Shown in pieces: positions 16,973-26,338 of a DNA stretch of 64,000 nucleotides; the stretch's first letter is position 1; each line of letters opens with the position of its first letter. The translations under genes were made by a program, and so were the position numbers. The stretch is from JADKFD01 sp050250665 (GTDB taxonomy: Bacteria > Pseudomonadota > Gammaproteobacteria > Xanthomonadales > SZUA-5). The notes under the pieces are model-generated. The model was not told where the DNA came from. It saw only the letters and a program-made list of their open reading frames with translations, and did no database searches. The DNA is taken from positions 62,001-126,000 of the forward strand of contig JBFWOF010000001.1 in assembly GCA_050250665.1 (NCBI GenBank). The letters run 5' to 3'.

Positions 16973-18028
16973 TCAGCCCCGCTCCAGCAACTTGCGCAGA
17001 TCGATCAGCGCGGCGTTGGCGCGGGAGATGTAGTTGGCCATGACCAGGCTGTGGTTGGCGAAGAAGCCGTAGCCGCCGCCGTTGAGGATCATCGGGCTGT
17101 AGACCGGTGATTGCGCCTCTTCCAGTTCGCGGATGATCTGCTTGACGCTGATGACCGCGTTCTTGTCCTGCAGCACCGGACGGAAATCGCGCTCGACAGC
17201 CTTCAGCAGATGCAGCAGGGCCCAGGTGGCGCCGCGGGCTTCGTAGAAGACGTTGTCTATCTCCATCCACGGCGTGCGCGTGATCACCACGGACGGCGCC
17301 TGGGTGGATTGCTGCGCCGAGCCCTCGTTGGCGAGGTCGGTATTGATCCGCACCTGACCGACGCTGGTCGACAGGCGCTGCGACAGCGAGCCCATCTGCT
17401 TCTCCACCAGCACCAGCCACGACACCAGATTGTCGGCACGCACATAGAACTGGGCATTGAACTCGTCCTCGTCGGCCAGCCGCGTCAGATAGGCCTCCAG
17501 ATGCTCGATGCCCTCGCGATACTGGGCCTCGCTGGAAGGCAGCATCCAATGGTCATTGCTGTAGGCGAACAGCGGCTGCGCCTCACGCAGATCCTTGTCG
17601 TCCTCGGACTGGCTCTGCGAGCGCGAAAAATCATTGCGCAGCGATAGCGTGAAATCACGGATCTGCTGCAGCGCGCCAAACTCCCATTCCGGGATGTTGT
17701 CCATCAACAGGCCCGGCGGCGCGATGTCATTCGAGAGATAGCCGCCAGGCTTGTCCAGCAGGGTCTCGGCAACCTTGATCACGGTCGACACGCTGATGTA
17801 ACCCGGGACGATTCTCTGGCCAGCGACCTTGGCGCGCGCTTCGGCGGTCGCCTGGACCTTGAACGGCGCCGGTTCGGCGGTCCACCAGAGCATCAGCACC
17901 ACCACCACCAGCAGGTAGACCGCCAGCAGGGCCAGCAAGCCGCGACCCCACCAGCTGCGCGCCTTCGGAACCTTGTCAGCTGAACCCAACGGCGGCAAAG
18001 AGAGATCTGGACTTTCCATGATTGGCAT
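16973..18028 (-). CDS. DUF2333 family inner-membrane-anchored protein
   Basis: 351 residues, ATG at 18028. One membrane helix at about 29-49 (LLALLAVYLLVVVVLMLWW) precedes a long soluble periplasmic region, consistent with DUF2333. Conserved-looking blocks include RIVPGYISVSTVIKVAETLLDKPGG, EFGALQQIRDFTLSLRNDFSRS and the C-terminal GGYGFFANHSLVMANYISRA. The family is widespread in Gammaproteobacteria with no assigned role. It is 26 bases upstream of the serine hydrolase stop but belongs to the same strand run; co-transcription is possible. Confidence 0.85.
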   Translation of the reverse strand: MPIMESPDLSLPPLGSADKVPKARSWWGRGLLALLAVYLLVVVVLMLWWTAEPAPFKVQATAEARAKVAGQRIVPGYISVSTVIKVAETLLDKPGGYLSNDIAPPGLLMDNIPEWEFGALQQIRDFTLSLRNDFSRSQSQSEDDKDLREAQPLFAYSNDHWMLPSSEAQYREGIEHLEAYLTRLADEDEFNAQFYVRADNLVSWLVLVEKQMGSLSQRLSTSVGQVRINTDLANEGSAQQSTQAPSVVITRTPWMEIDNVFYEARGATWALLHLLKAVERDFRPVLQDKNAVISVKQIIRELEEAQSPVYSPMILNGGGYGFFANHSLVMANYISRANAALIDLRKLLERG

Positions 18029-18054
18029 CCTCGAAGACTGTGAACCATCCTAAC

Positions 18055-19278
18055 TCAGCCAGCCTTCACTGCCACTGAGCGCGTGTGCGGATGGGCGCGC
18101 TCGTAGGCGAGCACGGCCGCCCCCAGTTCGCGCAGAAAGGGGCGGCCGATCTCCTGATAGGCATAGCGGCCATCATTGAGCACGCCGTCGCGGTCCACGA
18201 ACAGCACCGCGCTCAGGGCGAAGGCGCTGCTGCTCACCGTGTCCTGCACCAGGGCGCTGTCGCCGATGTAGCCATAGGATTCGGCGTTCTTGCTGGCGAT
18301 GGACAAGGATGGCGGCAAGCGGCCGGCAGCATCGACGGGCATCAGCCACTTGCTGTGGTCATCGCGAAAATCAGACGCCGGATAACGTGGATCCGGGCAC
18401 GCGCCCGGGGTCATGCGCAGGATCGATGCCAGCTGCACCCGCATCGTCGCATCCAGGGCAAAGCTGGGCTGATCGTCCACGGCACCGCCACAACCCAGTT
18501 CCAGCGTCATCCGGTGCACATCCGTCAGGGGCATGAAATTCGACGTGCTGAAGTCATGGGCGGCTTCGATTCGAAGACCGTTTTCCATCCAGGCCTGGCC
18601 CTTGAGTGCCGCGCCATGCGGAAAACGCTGTGCGCGCTCCCTGGCGATGGCAGGCGTTGTTGCCTGCAATTGCCCGTCGGCACCCATCAGGCCCGCGGCG
18701 AGCTTGCCCGGAGAACGGCCAGCACAACCCAGCCGGGCACCGAGGCGACAGTCGCGATAGCCAAGCTCGAGCAGGCGCTGATGCAGGGCATCACTGCCGA
18801 TCAGTTCGTAGAGGGCGTTGTAGGCGCGGTTGTCGCTGACCACCAGCATGGCCCGCAACAGTCGCAGCAAAGGCCAGCCTTCGGTCTCCGCCGCCGACAA
18901 GGGTGCGCAGGCGCCGCGACCATCCAGAACCAGTCGCAGTGCCGGCAACTGCTGCGACAGCTGCGATTTGCTGAGGAATTCGCCGATCAGCGCCGCCAGC
19001 GGCAGCTTGACGAAACTGGCCGCAGCAAACCAGCGTTCCCGCTGAACACCGAACTGATGTTGCGCATGCACTCGCCATTGGCCGCTGCCCGCCGGTGCCA
19101 GTCGGGTCCAGAGAATCTGCGGCTCGAAGGACGAGGCGTCGGCCAGAACCCGCCGCACCGTCGGCCCCGCGGCCTTCAGCAAATCCGGCAGTGGATCGCC
19201 AGCCACCGGCGCGGCCGCCCGCAGCGGCCCGGCACAGGCGCCGAGGCCCAGCGCCGCAAGCGCATCACGGCGACGCAT
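18055..19278 (-). CDS. Class A beta-lactamase-related serine hydrolase
   Basis: 407 residues from ATG 19278, overlapping the upstream gene by 14 bases. The N-terminus MRRRDALAALGLGACAG resembles a Tat signal (RRRDAL). The catalytic SxxK is SFVK at 88-91 and the SDN motif is SDNRAYN from 148, both as in class A beta-lactamases; the KTG box is not clear, with SKNAESYGYIGD the nearest candidate. At 407 residues it is much longer than typical class A enzymes (~290). A peptidase, esterase or cell-wall role is as likely as antibiotic hydrolysis. Confidence 0.8.
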   Translation of the reverse strand: MRRRDALAALGLGACAGPLRAAAPVAGDPLPDLLKAAGPTVRRVLADASSFEPQILWTRLAPAGSGQWRVHAQHQFGVQRERWFAAASFVKLPLAALIGEFLSKSQLSQQLPALRLVLDGRGACAPLSAAETEGWPLLRLLRAMLVVSDNRAYNALYELIGSDALHQRLLELGYRDCRLGARLGCAGRSPGKLAAGLMGADGQLQATTPAIARERAQRFPHGAALKGQAWMENGLRIEAAHDFSTSNFMPLTDVHRMTLELGCGGAVDDQPSFALDATMRVQLASILRMTPGACPDPRYPASDFRDDHSKWLMPVDAAGRLPPSLSIASKNAESYGYIGDSALVQDTVSSSAFALSAVLFVDRDGVLNDGRYAYQEIGRPFLRELGAAVLAYERAHPHTRSVAVKAG

Positions 19279-20494
19279 CGTCCTGGGCCACCGGCTCGGT
19301 GCGCTTGCGATACAGCTGCAGATTACTGTCATTGCGGCGATGGCGGTAACCGATGCCAAAGTCCAGCGGCTTCGGGTCGCCCTGCGCGTAGGCCGCGCGC
19401 AAGCCAGGCTGCTGCCAGTTGTTGAACAGCGCGATCGGCGAGCCATAGCGGCCGTAAAGCGTGGCCTGCCACAGCGCCGGACGGAACCACAGGTGGGGAA
19501 TGCCGGAATCGTCCTGCAATACCAGTTCGCTGCGATCGAGGATCAGCTTGCGCACCAGAGAAAAATAGGGCTTGTACATCAGATACGAGGCGCTCTTCAG
19601 GTAGGTTGCCTGCGGATCGAAATCGGCAATGTAGTCCAGATACTGCGGCGTGCGCCGAAGCCCGCCGTCACCGAGGTCGGCCGCGAAATACTGGATCCGC
19701 CGGAAGCCCGCATCCTGCGGCAGGAAGTAGTCGATCTCAACCCCGGCGATGGCACCCTGCGGTGGCTTGGCCACCAGTGCGGCATCGGCCCGACACAGCT
19801 GTCCGGACGGGGTCAGCAGTACGAAACGGACGTCGAACACGGCATAGCCCGCTTCCGCCAGGAACACGAACAGGATCGGCGTGACCCCGGAAAAACGGCT
19901 GCGACGCAGGTCAACGGTCAGATCGTTGGTGCGGAAGAAACTGAATGACAGGATGGCGTACAGCGAACGCCGCACTTCGGCCAGGCCGTCCTTGATCTCC
20001 TGCGGCCGTAGCCCGGTGAAATCGGGGACCGCGCCGATCGGTTCCAGGCCGGTCAGGACCGAACTCTGCGCATCCGGGAACAAGGTCAGCAGATACAGGG
20101 CGTCTGGACCACTGAAGGGGTAGTAGACCCGCTTCGGCGAGTCTTCCGGCGCGCCGAGTTCAGCACGGGCAAAGCGGGCGACGGGCTCGAGCTGGGCCTG
20201 GCGCAGTTTGTCGAAACTCTGCCCCAGTGTACGCCGATGGCTCTCCAGAGCCTCGGCATCGATGCGCTCGGCCAGTTCCGACTCCAGCGGTGCACGCAGA
20301 CCGGCCAGAATGCGGGCAGTGTCGTTGAGGGCGCCGCGATTCCATTCCGGTTCCGGACTGGCGCCCGGGCACAGCTCCAGCGCCGACGCCGCGCCGCTGA
20401 TCAGCAGGCCCAGTGCCGCCAGCACCAGAGTCAGTCTTGGGAGCGGCAGTGATGAACGGCGTGTCGGGCGTGCGAGTTCAGCGGCTGAGTTCAA
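19265..20494 (-). CDS. Exported protein of unknown function
   Basis: 409 residues if translation starts at the TTG at 20494, which overlaps the permease stop as TTGA; a longer frame upstream lies inside the permease gene. Residues about 16-38 form a signal peptide (LTLVLAALGLLISGAASA). No family was recognised. Notable blocks are RVYYPFSGPDALYLLTLFPDA, AILSFSFFRTNDLTVDLRRS, VEIDYFLPQD and the C-terminal GIGYRHRRNDSNLQLYRK. The tight coupling with an APC permease before and a serine hydrolase after suggests one transcriptional unit. Start assignment is inferred. Confidence 0.7.
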   Translation of the reverse strand: MNSAAELARPTRRSSLPLPRLTLVLAALGLLISGAASALELCPGASPEPEWNRGALNDTARILAGLRAPLESELAERIDAEALESHRRTLGQSFDKLRQAQLEPVARFARAELGAPEDSPKRVYYPFSGPDALYLLTLFPDAQSSVLTGLEPIGAVPDFTGLRPQEIKDGLAEVRRSLYAILSFSFFRTNDLTVDLRRSRFSGVTPILFVFLAEAGYAVFDVRFVLLTPSGQLCRADAALVAKPPQGAIAGVEIDYFLPQDAGFRRIQYFAADLGDGGLRRTPQYLDYIADFDPQATYLKSASYLMYKPYFSLVRKLILDRSELVLQDDSGIPHLWFRPALWQATLYGRYGSPIALFNNWQQPGLRAAYAQGDPKPLDFGIGYRHRRNDSNLQLYRKRTEPVAQDDASP

Positions 20495-21912
20495 CGGCGT
20501 GTTTCCGGGGCATGGTGGCGCAGCGGCCAGTATCCAACAAAGGCCACGGCGATGGAGGCCAGCGACAACAAGACTGCCTGAGGCTGATTGGCCGTCAGAA
20601 ACACCACCATCCAGCCATTCAGCGCCAGAAACAGCAAACCGGCAGTCCAGCCGAAGGGGGCACGGAAGGGTCGCGGCCGATCCGGCTCGAGCCAGCGCTC
20701 CCGCAGAAAACCGACGATCACGGCGATATTGAACAGTGTCAGGGAAACGCCGATGAAATTGACCACGAATTCGAAGCTGGCGGTCAGCAACAGCAGCGTG
20801 ATCAGCAGCCACTGAAAGACGATCGCATGTCGCGGCGAACCACCGCTGTGACGGCGCCCGAAGGTGGCAAAGGGCTTCCAGTCATCGGCCATCGCCGCCA
20901 GCACGCGCGGCCCGGCCAGCACCATGGCACTGACCGTCGAGATCAGCGTGAAGGCTATCGCCCCACCCACGATCATGCCGCCGGCCTCGCCGAACAGCGC
21001 ACGTCCAGCCAGAAAGCCGACCGCCAGCTCATTCTCGACCGACATCGTGCCCGGATTGATCCGCACCAGATCAGCGAAGGGCACCAGACGCAGAAAGGCC
21101 CAGTTGACGGCCACATAGAGCACGGTGACCAGAGCGGTACTGGCGAGCAGCGCCAGCGGCAGATTGCGCTGCGGATTGCGGACCTCGCCGGCCACGTACA
21201 AGGCCGCGTTCCAGCCCAGATAGGCGTAGGTCACATAGACCAGAGACACGGCAAAGGCCGGATCAAACACCGTGGCGGCCAGATCGGCCTGCACCAACGC
21301 CCGTTCTGGCGCTACCAGCAGCGCGGCAACGACAATTCCCAGCATGACCAGAATCTTGAAGGCCGTGGTGATCACCTGGAATCCGGCACCGATCTCCACG
21401 CGCAACATGTGCAAGGCGCTGATCAGGCTGACCAGCAACAGGGCCACGGTGGTCGGCGCCTGCGCGGCGGGGGGCCAGAGCTTGCCGAAATAGGCCGCAA
21501 AAGCCAGCGCCGCAGCGGCGATCGGGCCGGCAAATCCTGCGACCACCGAGATCCAGCCAGCCAGGAATCCGACAGCCGGATGAAACAGCTGGGTCAGCAG
21601 CATGTATTCGCCACCGGAGCGCGGTCGTCCAGCGCCGAGTTCGGCGTAGCAAAGGGCGCCGGCCAGCGCCGACAGTCCCCCAAGCACCCACAGCAACAGG
21701 ATGGCGCGCTCGTCGGGCAAGGCGTGTACCTGATAGCTCAGCGTGGAAAACACGCCGGTGCCGATCATGTTGGCGACCACGATGGCGCTGGCGCTCCACA
21801 GTCCGAGGCGGCGCAGGACGGGCGTGGTCTCAGGCAAGCGCGAGGTCCAGCAAGGGTTGATCAGGGCAGTATGCCGATCTGGACGGCTCGCGCGTAATGG
21901 TGGTGGGAGCAA
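20491..21912 (-). CDS. APC-superfamily amino acid permease
   Basis: About 473 residues with 12 predicted membrane helices. Helix 1 contains the unwound substrate motif IVVANMIGTGVFSTL (G-S/T-G type), and YVTYAYLGWNAALYVAGEVRNP marks helix 6. It imports or exchanges amino acids or amines; specificity is not readable. The start is uncertain: the only upstream start codon before helix 1 is a TTG at 21912 that lies at the edge of a REP palindrome and lacks a good ribosome site. It heads a run with the next two minus-strand genes. Confidence 0.88.
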   Translation of the reverse strand: MLPPPLRASRPDRHTALINPCWTSRLPETTPVLRRLGLWSASAIVVANMIGTGVFSTLSYQVHALPDERAILLLWVLGGLSALAGALCYAELGAGRPRSGGEYMLLTQLFHPAVGFLAGWISVVAGFAGPIAAAALAFAAYFGKLWPPAAQAPTTVALLLVSLISALHMLRVEIGAGFQVITTAFKILVMLGIVVAALLVAPERALVQADLAATVFDPAFAVSLVYVTYAYLGWNAALYVAGEVRNPQRNLPLALLASTALVTVLYVAVNWAFLRLVPFADLVRINPGTMSVENELAVGFLAGRALFGEAGGMIVGGAIAFTLISTVSAMVLAGPRVLAAMADDWKPFATFGRRHSGGSPRHAIVFQWLLITLLLLTASFEFVVNFIGVSLTLFNIAVIVGFLRERWLEPDRPRPFRAPFGWTAGLLFLALNGWMVVFLTANQPQAVLLSLASIAVAFVGYWPLRHHAPETRR

Positions 21913-21977
21913 TCGCGGCTGAAGCCGCTCCCACAGGTCACCGGGCGCCCCTGTGGGAGCGGGCTCTGCCCGCGAGC
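21904..21977. repeat. REP inverted pair upstream of the permease
   Basis: ATCGCGGCTGAAGCCGCTCC at 21912 faces TGTGGGAGCGGGCTCTGCCC at 21950. The two arms belong to different REP sub-variants (CTTCAG and CTCTG cores). It separates the murL candidate from the permease; no gene lies in 21913-22047. Confidence 0.8.
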
Positions 21978-22047
21978 TCTTTCCGCCTGGTCAAGCCCGC
22001 GTGTCACGTAGCGCCTGCGGCGCAACGTGAGCTACAAACAACGTGAC

Positions 22048-23382
22048 CTACAACAGTGAGCGCAGTCGCTCCGGGACCCGATGCTCGGCCGAGGGCTGCA
22101 ACATGGGCGCCATGGTCAGTGCCGAGGCATCGATCTCGGGCAGGATCTGTTGCTGGAAACGCTGCACGATCAGATCTTCGCGCCAGTCGGCGCGTTCGCA
22201 CAGCGCCAGCAGGGCGGCGCGCGATTCCCGGCCCTCACCGACGCATTCGAAGGGTTTGGCCGCGCCAAATTCGAGCAGGGCGTCGAAGCCGGCGATCTGC
22301 TCGCGCTCATCCAGCAGGTTGCGGCCAAAAATCGCCAGCAAGGCCGGCTTGCTCATGAACGGCGCCAGCGCCAGGAACACGAAGCGGCACTTCGGGCATT
22401 CGCCGCACCAGCGCGAGGACGGCCGGGCGCCGAGGATGCGGAAGTTGCGGTTGCAGCTGGAAAACAGTGAGTGATATCGGGTCAGACGGGCAAAACGTTC
22501 GGTCACGGCCAGTTCGGACAGCGGTCGCAGCAGCGAGTAGTAGCCCAGGTCCGCAGCCACATGCGAGTGCAGATAGTCGGCGAACAGCGACTCGAAGCGC
22601 AGACTCTTGCTCCACTGATGGTTGATGTCCAGCTCGTTTTCACTGAAGTTGCCTACGCTGGCCGAGGCCTCGTTCGAAAACACGATCTCGTCATAGCCGT
22701 AGAGCAGCGCCGCCAGCACCAGAATCGCCGAGTTGATCGCCGTGACCGGGATATGGCCGTTCCAGGCGCCCTGCCGATTGAGTTCGAACAGTTCCGGGGC
22801 AATGCTGCGGTTGATGTTGAGCAGCGGCTGTCCGGTGGCCTGGGCGCAGGCGCGGATCAGATCGGAACGACCGATCCAGACCACGGCAAAGGCCTCACCG
22901 GCCTGTTTCAGGGTTTCGATGCTGACCAGAGAATCCTTGCCGCCGCCGATGGGCACCAGTGCGCGCCTGGGCAGGCCAAGTTCAGCGGCTGCCGACGCTG
23001 CAGTGGCGCTTCGGGGAAAGCTGATCCGGGCGCGCAGATCCAGTCCGTTCTGATGGGCGAATTCGCCCAGGCCATGCAGATAGGTTTCGTTGAGCAGATC
23101 GGCCAGCGCCGGATCCGGCTTTGGGCCGGCAAACTCGATGCGCTCGGGCACCAGCGCCTTGTAATAGCTGACCCCGGCAATCCCGTGCAGCAACATCAAC
23201 GCCTGCGCAAAAGCCTGCTCGCGCCCGGCCGGCACGCGGGCCGGGGCTCCGGGAAACTGGATGCGCTCGACCATCGGCGGACCGTCATCGAAGGCATAGC
23301 CCAGCGTGACCTCGCCGTCGGCATAAGCGGCCTCGGCCAAGCGAAAGACCTGGGCGTGCGGGCGGGTGGAAGTCGGGCTCAT
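22048..23382 (-). CDS. murL: PP-loop protein, probable UDP-MurNAc-L-Ala-L-Glu epimerase
   Basis: 444 residues from ATG 23382 (AGAG 8 bases upstream). The PP-loop VPIGGGKDSLVS (GGGKDS at 146-151) indicates ATP-dependent adenylation, and WCGECPKCRF is a Cys-rich site. Size, PP-loop and NEASASVGN/HQWSKSLRFE blocks fit what I know of MurL, the Xanthomonas enzyme that epimerises the terminal L-Glu of UDP-MurNAc-L-Ala-L-Glu using ATP, replacing the D-Glu route by MurI. The usual partner murD2 is not in the window. It lies just downstream of lysAC, which supplies the meso-DAP pathway. Family assignment rests on recall; alternative: another PP-loop amidating or tRNA enzyme. Confidence 0.65.
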   Translation of the reverse strand: MSPTSTRPHAQVFRLAEAAYADGEVTLGYAFDDGPPMVERIQFPGAPARVPAGREQAFAQALMLLHGIAGVSYYKALVPERIEFAGPKPDPALADLLNETYLHGLGEFAHQNGLDLRARISFPRSATAASAAAELGLPRRALVPIGGGKDSLVSIETLKQAGEAFAVVWIGRSDLIRACAQATGQPLLNINRSIAPELFELNRQGAWNGHIPVTAINSAILVLAALLYGYDEIVFSNEASASVGNFSENELDINHQWSKSLRFESLFADYLHSHVAADLGYYSLLRPLSELAVTERFARLTRYHSLFSSCNRNFRILGARPSSRWCGECPKCRFVFLALAPFMSKPALLAIFGRNLLDEREQIAGFDALLEFGAAKPFECVGEGRESRAALLALCERADWREDLIVQRFQQQILPEIDASALTMAPMLQPSAEHRVPERLRSLL

Positions 23383-23511
23383 GCGCGGATCTCTGGGACG
23401 GGGCAAGGGGAACGGGGCACGGGAAACGGGGCACGGGAGTGGCAGGCAAAATGGGATCCCAGGCTCTGGGCTCTTCCCCTGCCCCTTGCCCCCTGCCCCG
23501 CTTCTGCCACT

Positions 23512-26112
23512 CTAGATGGAATCGTCATAGACCTCTCGCACCAGACCACGCAGGTTGTAGTTGGAAGCCATCGAGGCGCCGTAGGCACCGGCATTGGCAA
23601 TCAGCACCACATCGCCCTCGGCAGCCGCCGGCAACAGCCGATCACGGCCCAGGATATCGCCCGATTCGCAGATCGGCCCGACCACCTGCCAGCGCCCGTC
23701 CGCGGGTTCATCGAGGCGGCTGAGATTGACGATTTCGTGCCAGGCCTCGTACAGCGCCGGACGCAGCAGCGTGTGCATGCCGGCGTCGATGCCCAGAAAC
23801 TGGGCGCCGCTCTTGCGCTTGGTCTGATTGACCCGCGCCAGCAACACACCGGCCTCGGCCACCAGATAGCGTCCGGGCTCTATCCACAACTGGTAACGCG
23901 GATACATGGCCTTGACCTCTGCCAGCGCGGCGTCCAGCTCCTGCAAATCCAGCGCCGGCTCGCCGGGCTCGTGCGGCACACCCAGTCCGCCACCGATATC
24001 CAGGAAGCGCAGCGCCGGAAAACGCTCGGCCAGCGCCGCCAGATCCGAGTACACCGACTTCCAGTGGCCGACATCGAAGATGCCGCTGCCGAGGTGAGCA
24101 TGCAGACCGACGACGGTCGCGCCGGCACGGCGGACGCTGGCGACGGCCTGCTCCAGATCGGCCAGACCGATGCCGAATTTGCTCTTCTCGCCGCCGGTCT
24201 TGACCTTGTCGTGGTGGCCGAGGCCGCGTCCCAGATCGAAGCGCAGCAGAATCTCGCGGCCGTCCCACAGCTCGGCCCAGTCATCGAGCAGGGCCAGATT
24301 GTCGACGGTGACATGGACGCCGAGTTCGAGTGCCTGCTGGTACTCGGCGCGCGCTGCAAAATTCGGTGTGAACAGGATCTGGTCCAGCGGCAGCTCGGGC
24401 ACCGACTGGCGGATATGGGCCAGTTCGCCGCTGGAGACGCACTCCATGCCGAATCCCAGGGCCGCCAGCCGCCGCAGTATCTGCGGATGGGGATTGGCCT
24501 TGATGGCGTAATAACGGCGATCGACCGCGCCGAGATCCAGCAAACCCTTTGCTCTCGCGCGGATCACGCTGTCAGCGTAGACATAGGTCGGCGTGCCGGC
24601 GCCCGAGTGAGCCAGCAGCGCCGGCCTGACGCCATGCCACCAGCTGGGCTGCGGTGCCGGCCGCAGCCCCTCGAGTTCGCGCCAGGCCGGTCCGAACACC
24701 GGATCACCCTCGGCACCGGTGAGGCGGGCGCGCACCAGCAAGGCATGCAGACTGGGAACCACGCCGTCGGCATCAGCCGCGTCGATGACGAAGGTCAGAT
24801 TCAGATTGTTGGAGGACTGCGATACCAGATGCACGCGCCGGGCACCGACCTCGGCCAGCAATTCGCTCAATCGATGCATCATGCCGCGCATGCCACGACC
24901 CACCAGCGTCACCGCGGCACAGGGCGCGATCACCTTGACCCGGCAGACCTGGGCCAGATCGCTGCACAGCGCCTCCAGGGTGCCGGCATCCAGCAGGTTG
25001 TCGCTGGGATCCAGCGACACGGTCACATTGGTCTCGGCCGAGCCGATCAGATCCACCGACAGACCGTGGCGCTTGAAGATGCCGAAGACATCAGCCAGAA
25101 AGCCGACCTGCTGCCACATGCCGATGGATTCCATCGACACCAGGGTGATGCCGTTGCGCATGGAGATCGCCTTGACGCTGGGCGCGCCAGCGGCCGATTC
25201 GGCGCTGATCTCGGTGCCCGGGAAATCCGGGCGTTCGGTGTCCTTGATCCACAGGGGCACGCGCACCTCACGCACCGGTGCAATCGCGCGCGGGTGCAGC
25301 ACCTTGGCACCGGTGGTGGCGATCTCCTGGGCCTCGTCGTAATCCAGCTGCCGCAGCAGGCGGGCATCGGGAACCAGTCTGGGATTGGCGCTGAACATGC
25401 CCGGCACATCGGTCCAGATCTCGACCCGATCTGCACCCAGCAGCGCGCCGAAATAGCTGGCCGAGGTATCCGAACCACCGCGTCCCAGCAGCACGGTATC
25501 GCCCTGCGGCTGGCGCGCAATGAAGCCCTGGGTGATGAACAATGAGCCGCGTGCCCGCAGATCATCCCTGATGGCAGCGCTCGGGCGCGGGTCGCAGATA
25601 GCACTCAGATAACGCGACCAGTCGGTCTGGATGGCCTGCTCGCGACTGGTCAGATAGTCACGCGCATCCAGCCACTGCAGATCCATTCCCAGACTCGCCA
25701 GAAAGCGTGCGCCGATGGTGCTGGACCAGAGTTCGCCCTGGGCGAGCAGTTCGGCCTGCCAGGCAAAAGCGCCCGAAGCCGCACGCACATCGCTGACCAG
25801 CCGCCGCAGGACATCCACCCGTGGATTGAGGAACTCGCTGGCCAGGCCAAGCTCCGCCGCAAAGCTGCGATGGCGTTCGATCAGGGCCTCAGCGCCAGCG
25901 GCCATTGCAGCCGCATCGCCGTGCTGCGCAGCCATGGCCTTGAGCGCGTCGGTGACCCCTGACAGGGCCGACACCACCGTCAGCACCTGCAGGCCTTCGT
26001 TCTGGCGGGTACTCATCAGGCGTCCGATATTCTCCCAGCGATGTCGCCTGGACACGCTGGTACCACCAAATTTCAGGACTACCCAGCGCGGATCAGCGAC
26101 AGCAGAATTCAC
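23512..26112 (-). CDS. lysAC: Bifunctional aspartate kinase / diaminopimelate decarboxylase
   Basis: 866 residues from a GTG at 26112 (AGAGGA 8 bases upstream). The N-terminal aspartokinase opens with VVLKFGGTSV (14-19 KFGGTS) and includes LLGRGGSDTSASYF, WTDVPGMFSANPR and two ACT regulatory domains up to about residue 470. The C-terminal part is a PLP fold-III DAP decarboxylase with the PLP lysine Lys538 in YYAIKANPHP, then LDIGGGLGVP and IEPGRYLVAEAG. It therefore catalyses the first and last steps of lysine synthesis in one chain. This fusion is characteristic of Xanthomonas relatives. ACT domains imply lysine feedback, not directly visible. Confidence 0.96.
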   Translation of the reverse strand: MNSAVADPRWVVLKFGGTSVSRRHRWENIGRLMSTRQNEGLQVLTVVSALSGVTDALKAMAAQHGDAAAMAAGAEALIERHRSFAAELGLASEFLNPRVDVLRRLVSDVRAASGAFAWQAELLAQGELWSSTIGARFLASLGMDLQWLDARDYLTSREQAIQTDWSRYLSAICDPRPSAAIRDDLRARGSLFITQGFIARQPQGDTVLLGRGGSDTSASYFGALLGADRVEIWTDVPGMFSANPRLVPDARLLRQLDYDEAQEIATTGAKVLHPRAIAPVREVRVPLWIKDTERPDFPGTEISAESAAGAPSVKAISMRNGITLVSMESIGMWQQVGFLADVFGIFKRHGLSVDLIGSAETNVTVSLDPSDNLLDAGTLEALCSDLAQVCRVKVIAPCAAVTLVGRGMRGMMHRLSELLAEVGARRVHLVSQSSNNLNLTFVIDAADADGVVPSLHALLVRARLTGAEGDPVFGPAWRELEGLRPAPQPSWWHGVRPALLAHSGAGTPTYVYADSVIRARAKGLLDLGAVDRRYYAIKANPHPQILRRLAALGFGMECVSSGELAHIRQSVPELPLDQILFTPNFAARAEYQQALELGVHVTVDNLALLDDWAELWDGREILLRFDLGRGLGHHDKVKTGGEKSKFGIGLADLEQAVASVRRAGATVVGLHAHLGSGIFDVGHWKSVYSDLAALAERFPALRFLDIGGGLGVPHEPGEPALDLQELDAALAEVKAMYPRYQLWIEPGRYLVAEAGVLLARVNQTKRKSGAQFLGIDAGMHTLLRPALYEAWHEIVNLSRLDEPADGRWQVVGPICESGDILGRDRLLPAAAEGDVVLIANAGAYGASMASNYNLRGLVREVYDDSI

Positions 26113-26249
26113 GGGCGACGTCCTCTGGAATGCACAGATTGCGCTATGATGCACTGCAGCGAAGACGATGGGCCATGACGTTGTCACGACGCGCTTTCCA
26201 GGCATGCTGCAACCGTCCGTCGGGCCATTTGGTTTTGCTTCAGGTTTCG

Positions 26250-26278
26250 TTGACAGGACCGCGGTCGCCCAGTAATCT
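26250..26278 (+). promoter_or_regulatory. Sigma-70-like promoter for the IPTL-CTERM gene
   Basis: TTGACA at 26250-26255, a 17-base spacer and TAATCT at 26273-26278 lie 61 bases before the ATG at 26339. The -35 is perfect and the -10 weak. Confidence 0.5.
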
Positions 26279-26338
26279 TCGCATCGCTATGCGTCCAGCG
26301 CACCCTTTGCTTGCCGCCGTTACCAAGGAATCAAAAGA

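Noticed and set aside
22471..25545. 1024-residue plus-strand frame opposite murL candidate and lysAC
   Set aside because: Composition (Gln/His/Gly/Arg-rich) is that of a shadow frame, and both opposite genes have clear motifs.
26145..26150. TATGAT as a -10 box upstream of the IPTL-CTERM gene
   Set aside because: No suitable -35 at 16-18 bases; the TTGACA pair at 26250 fits better.
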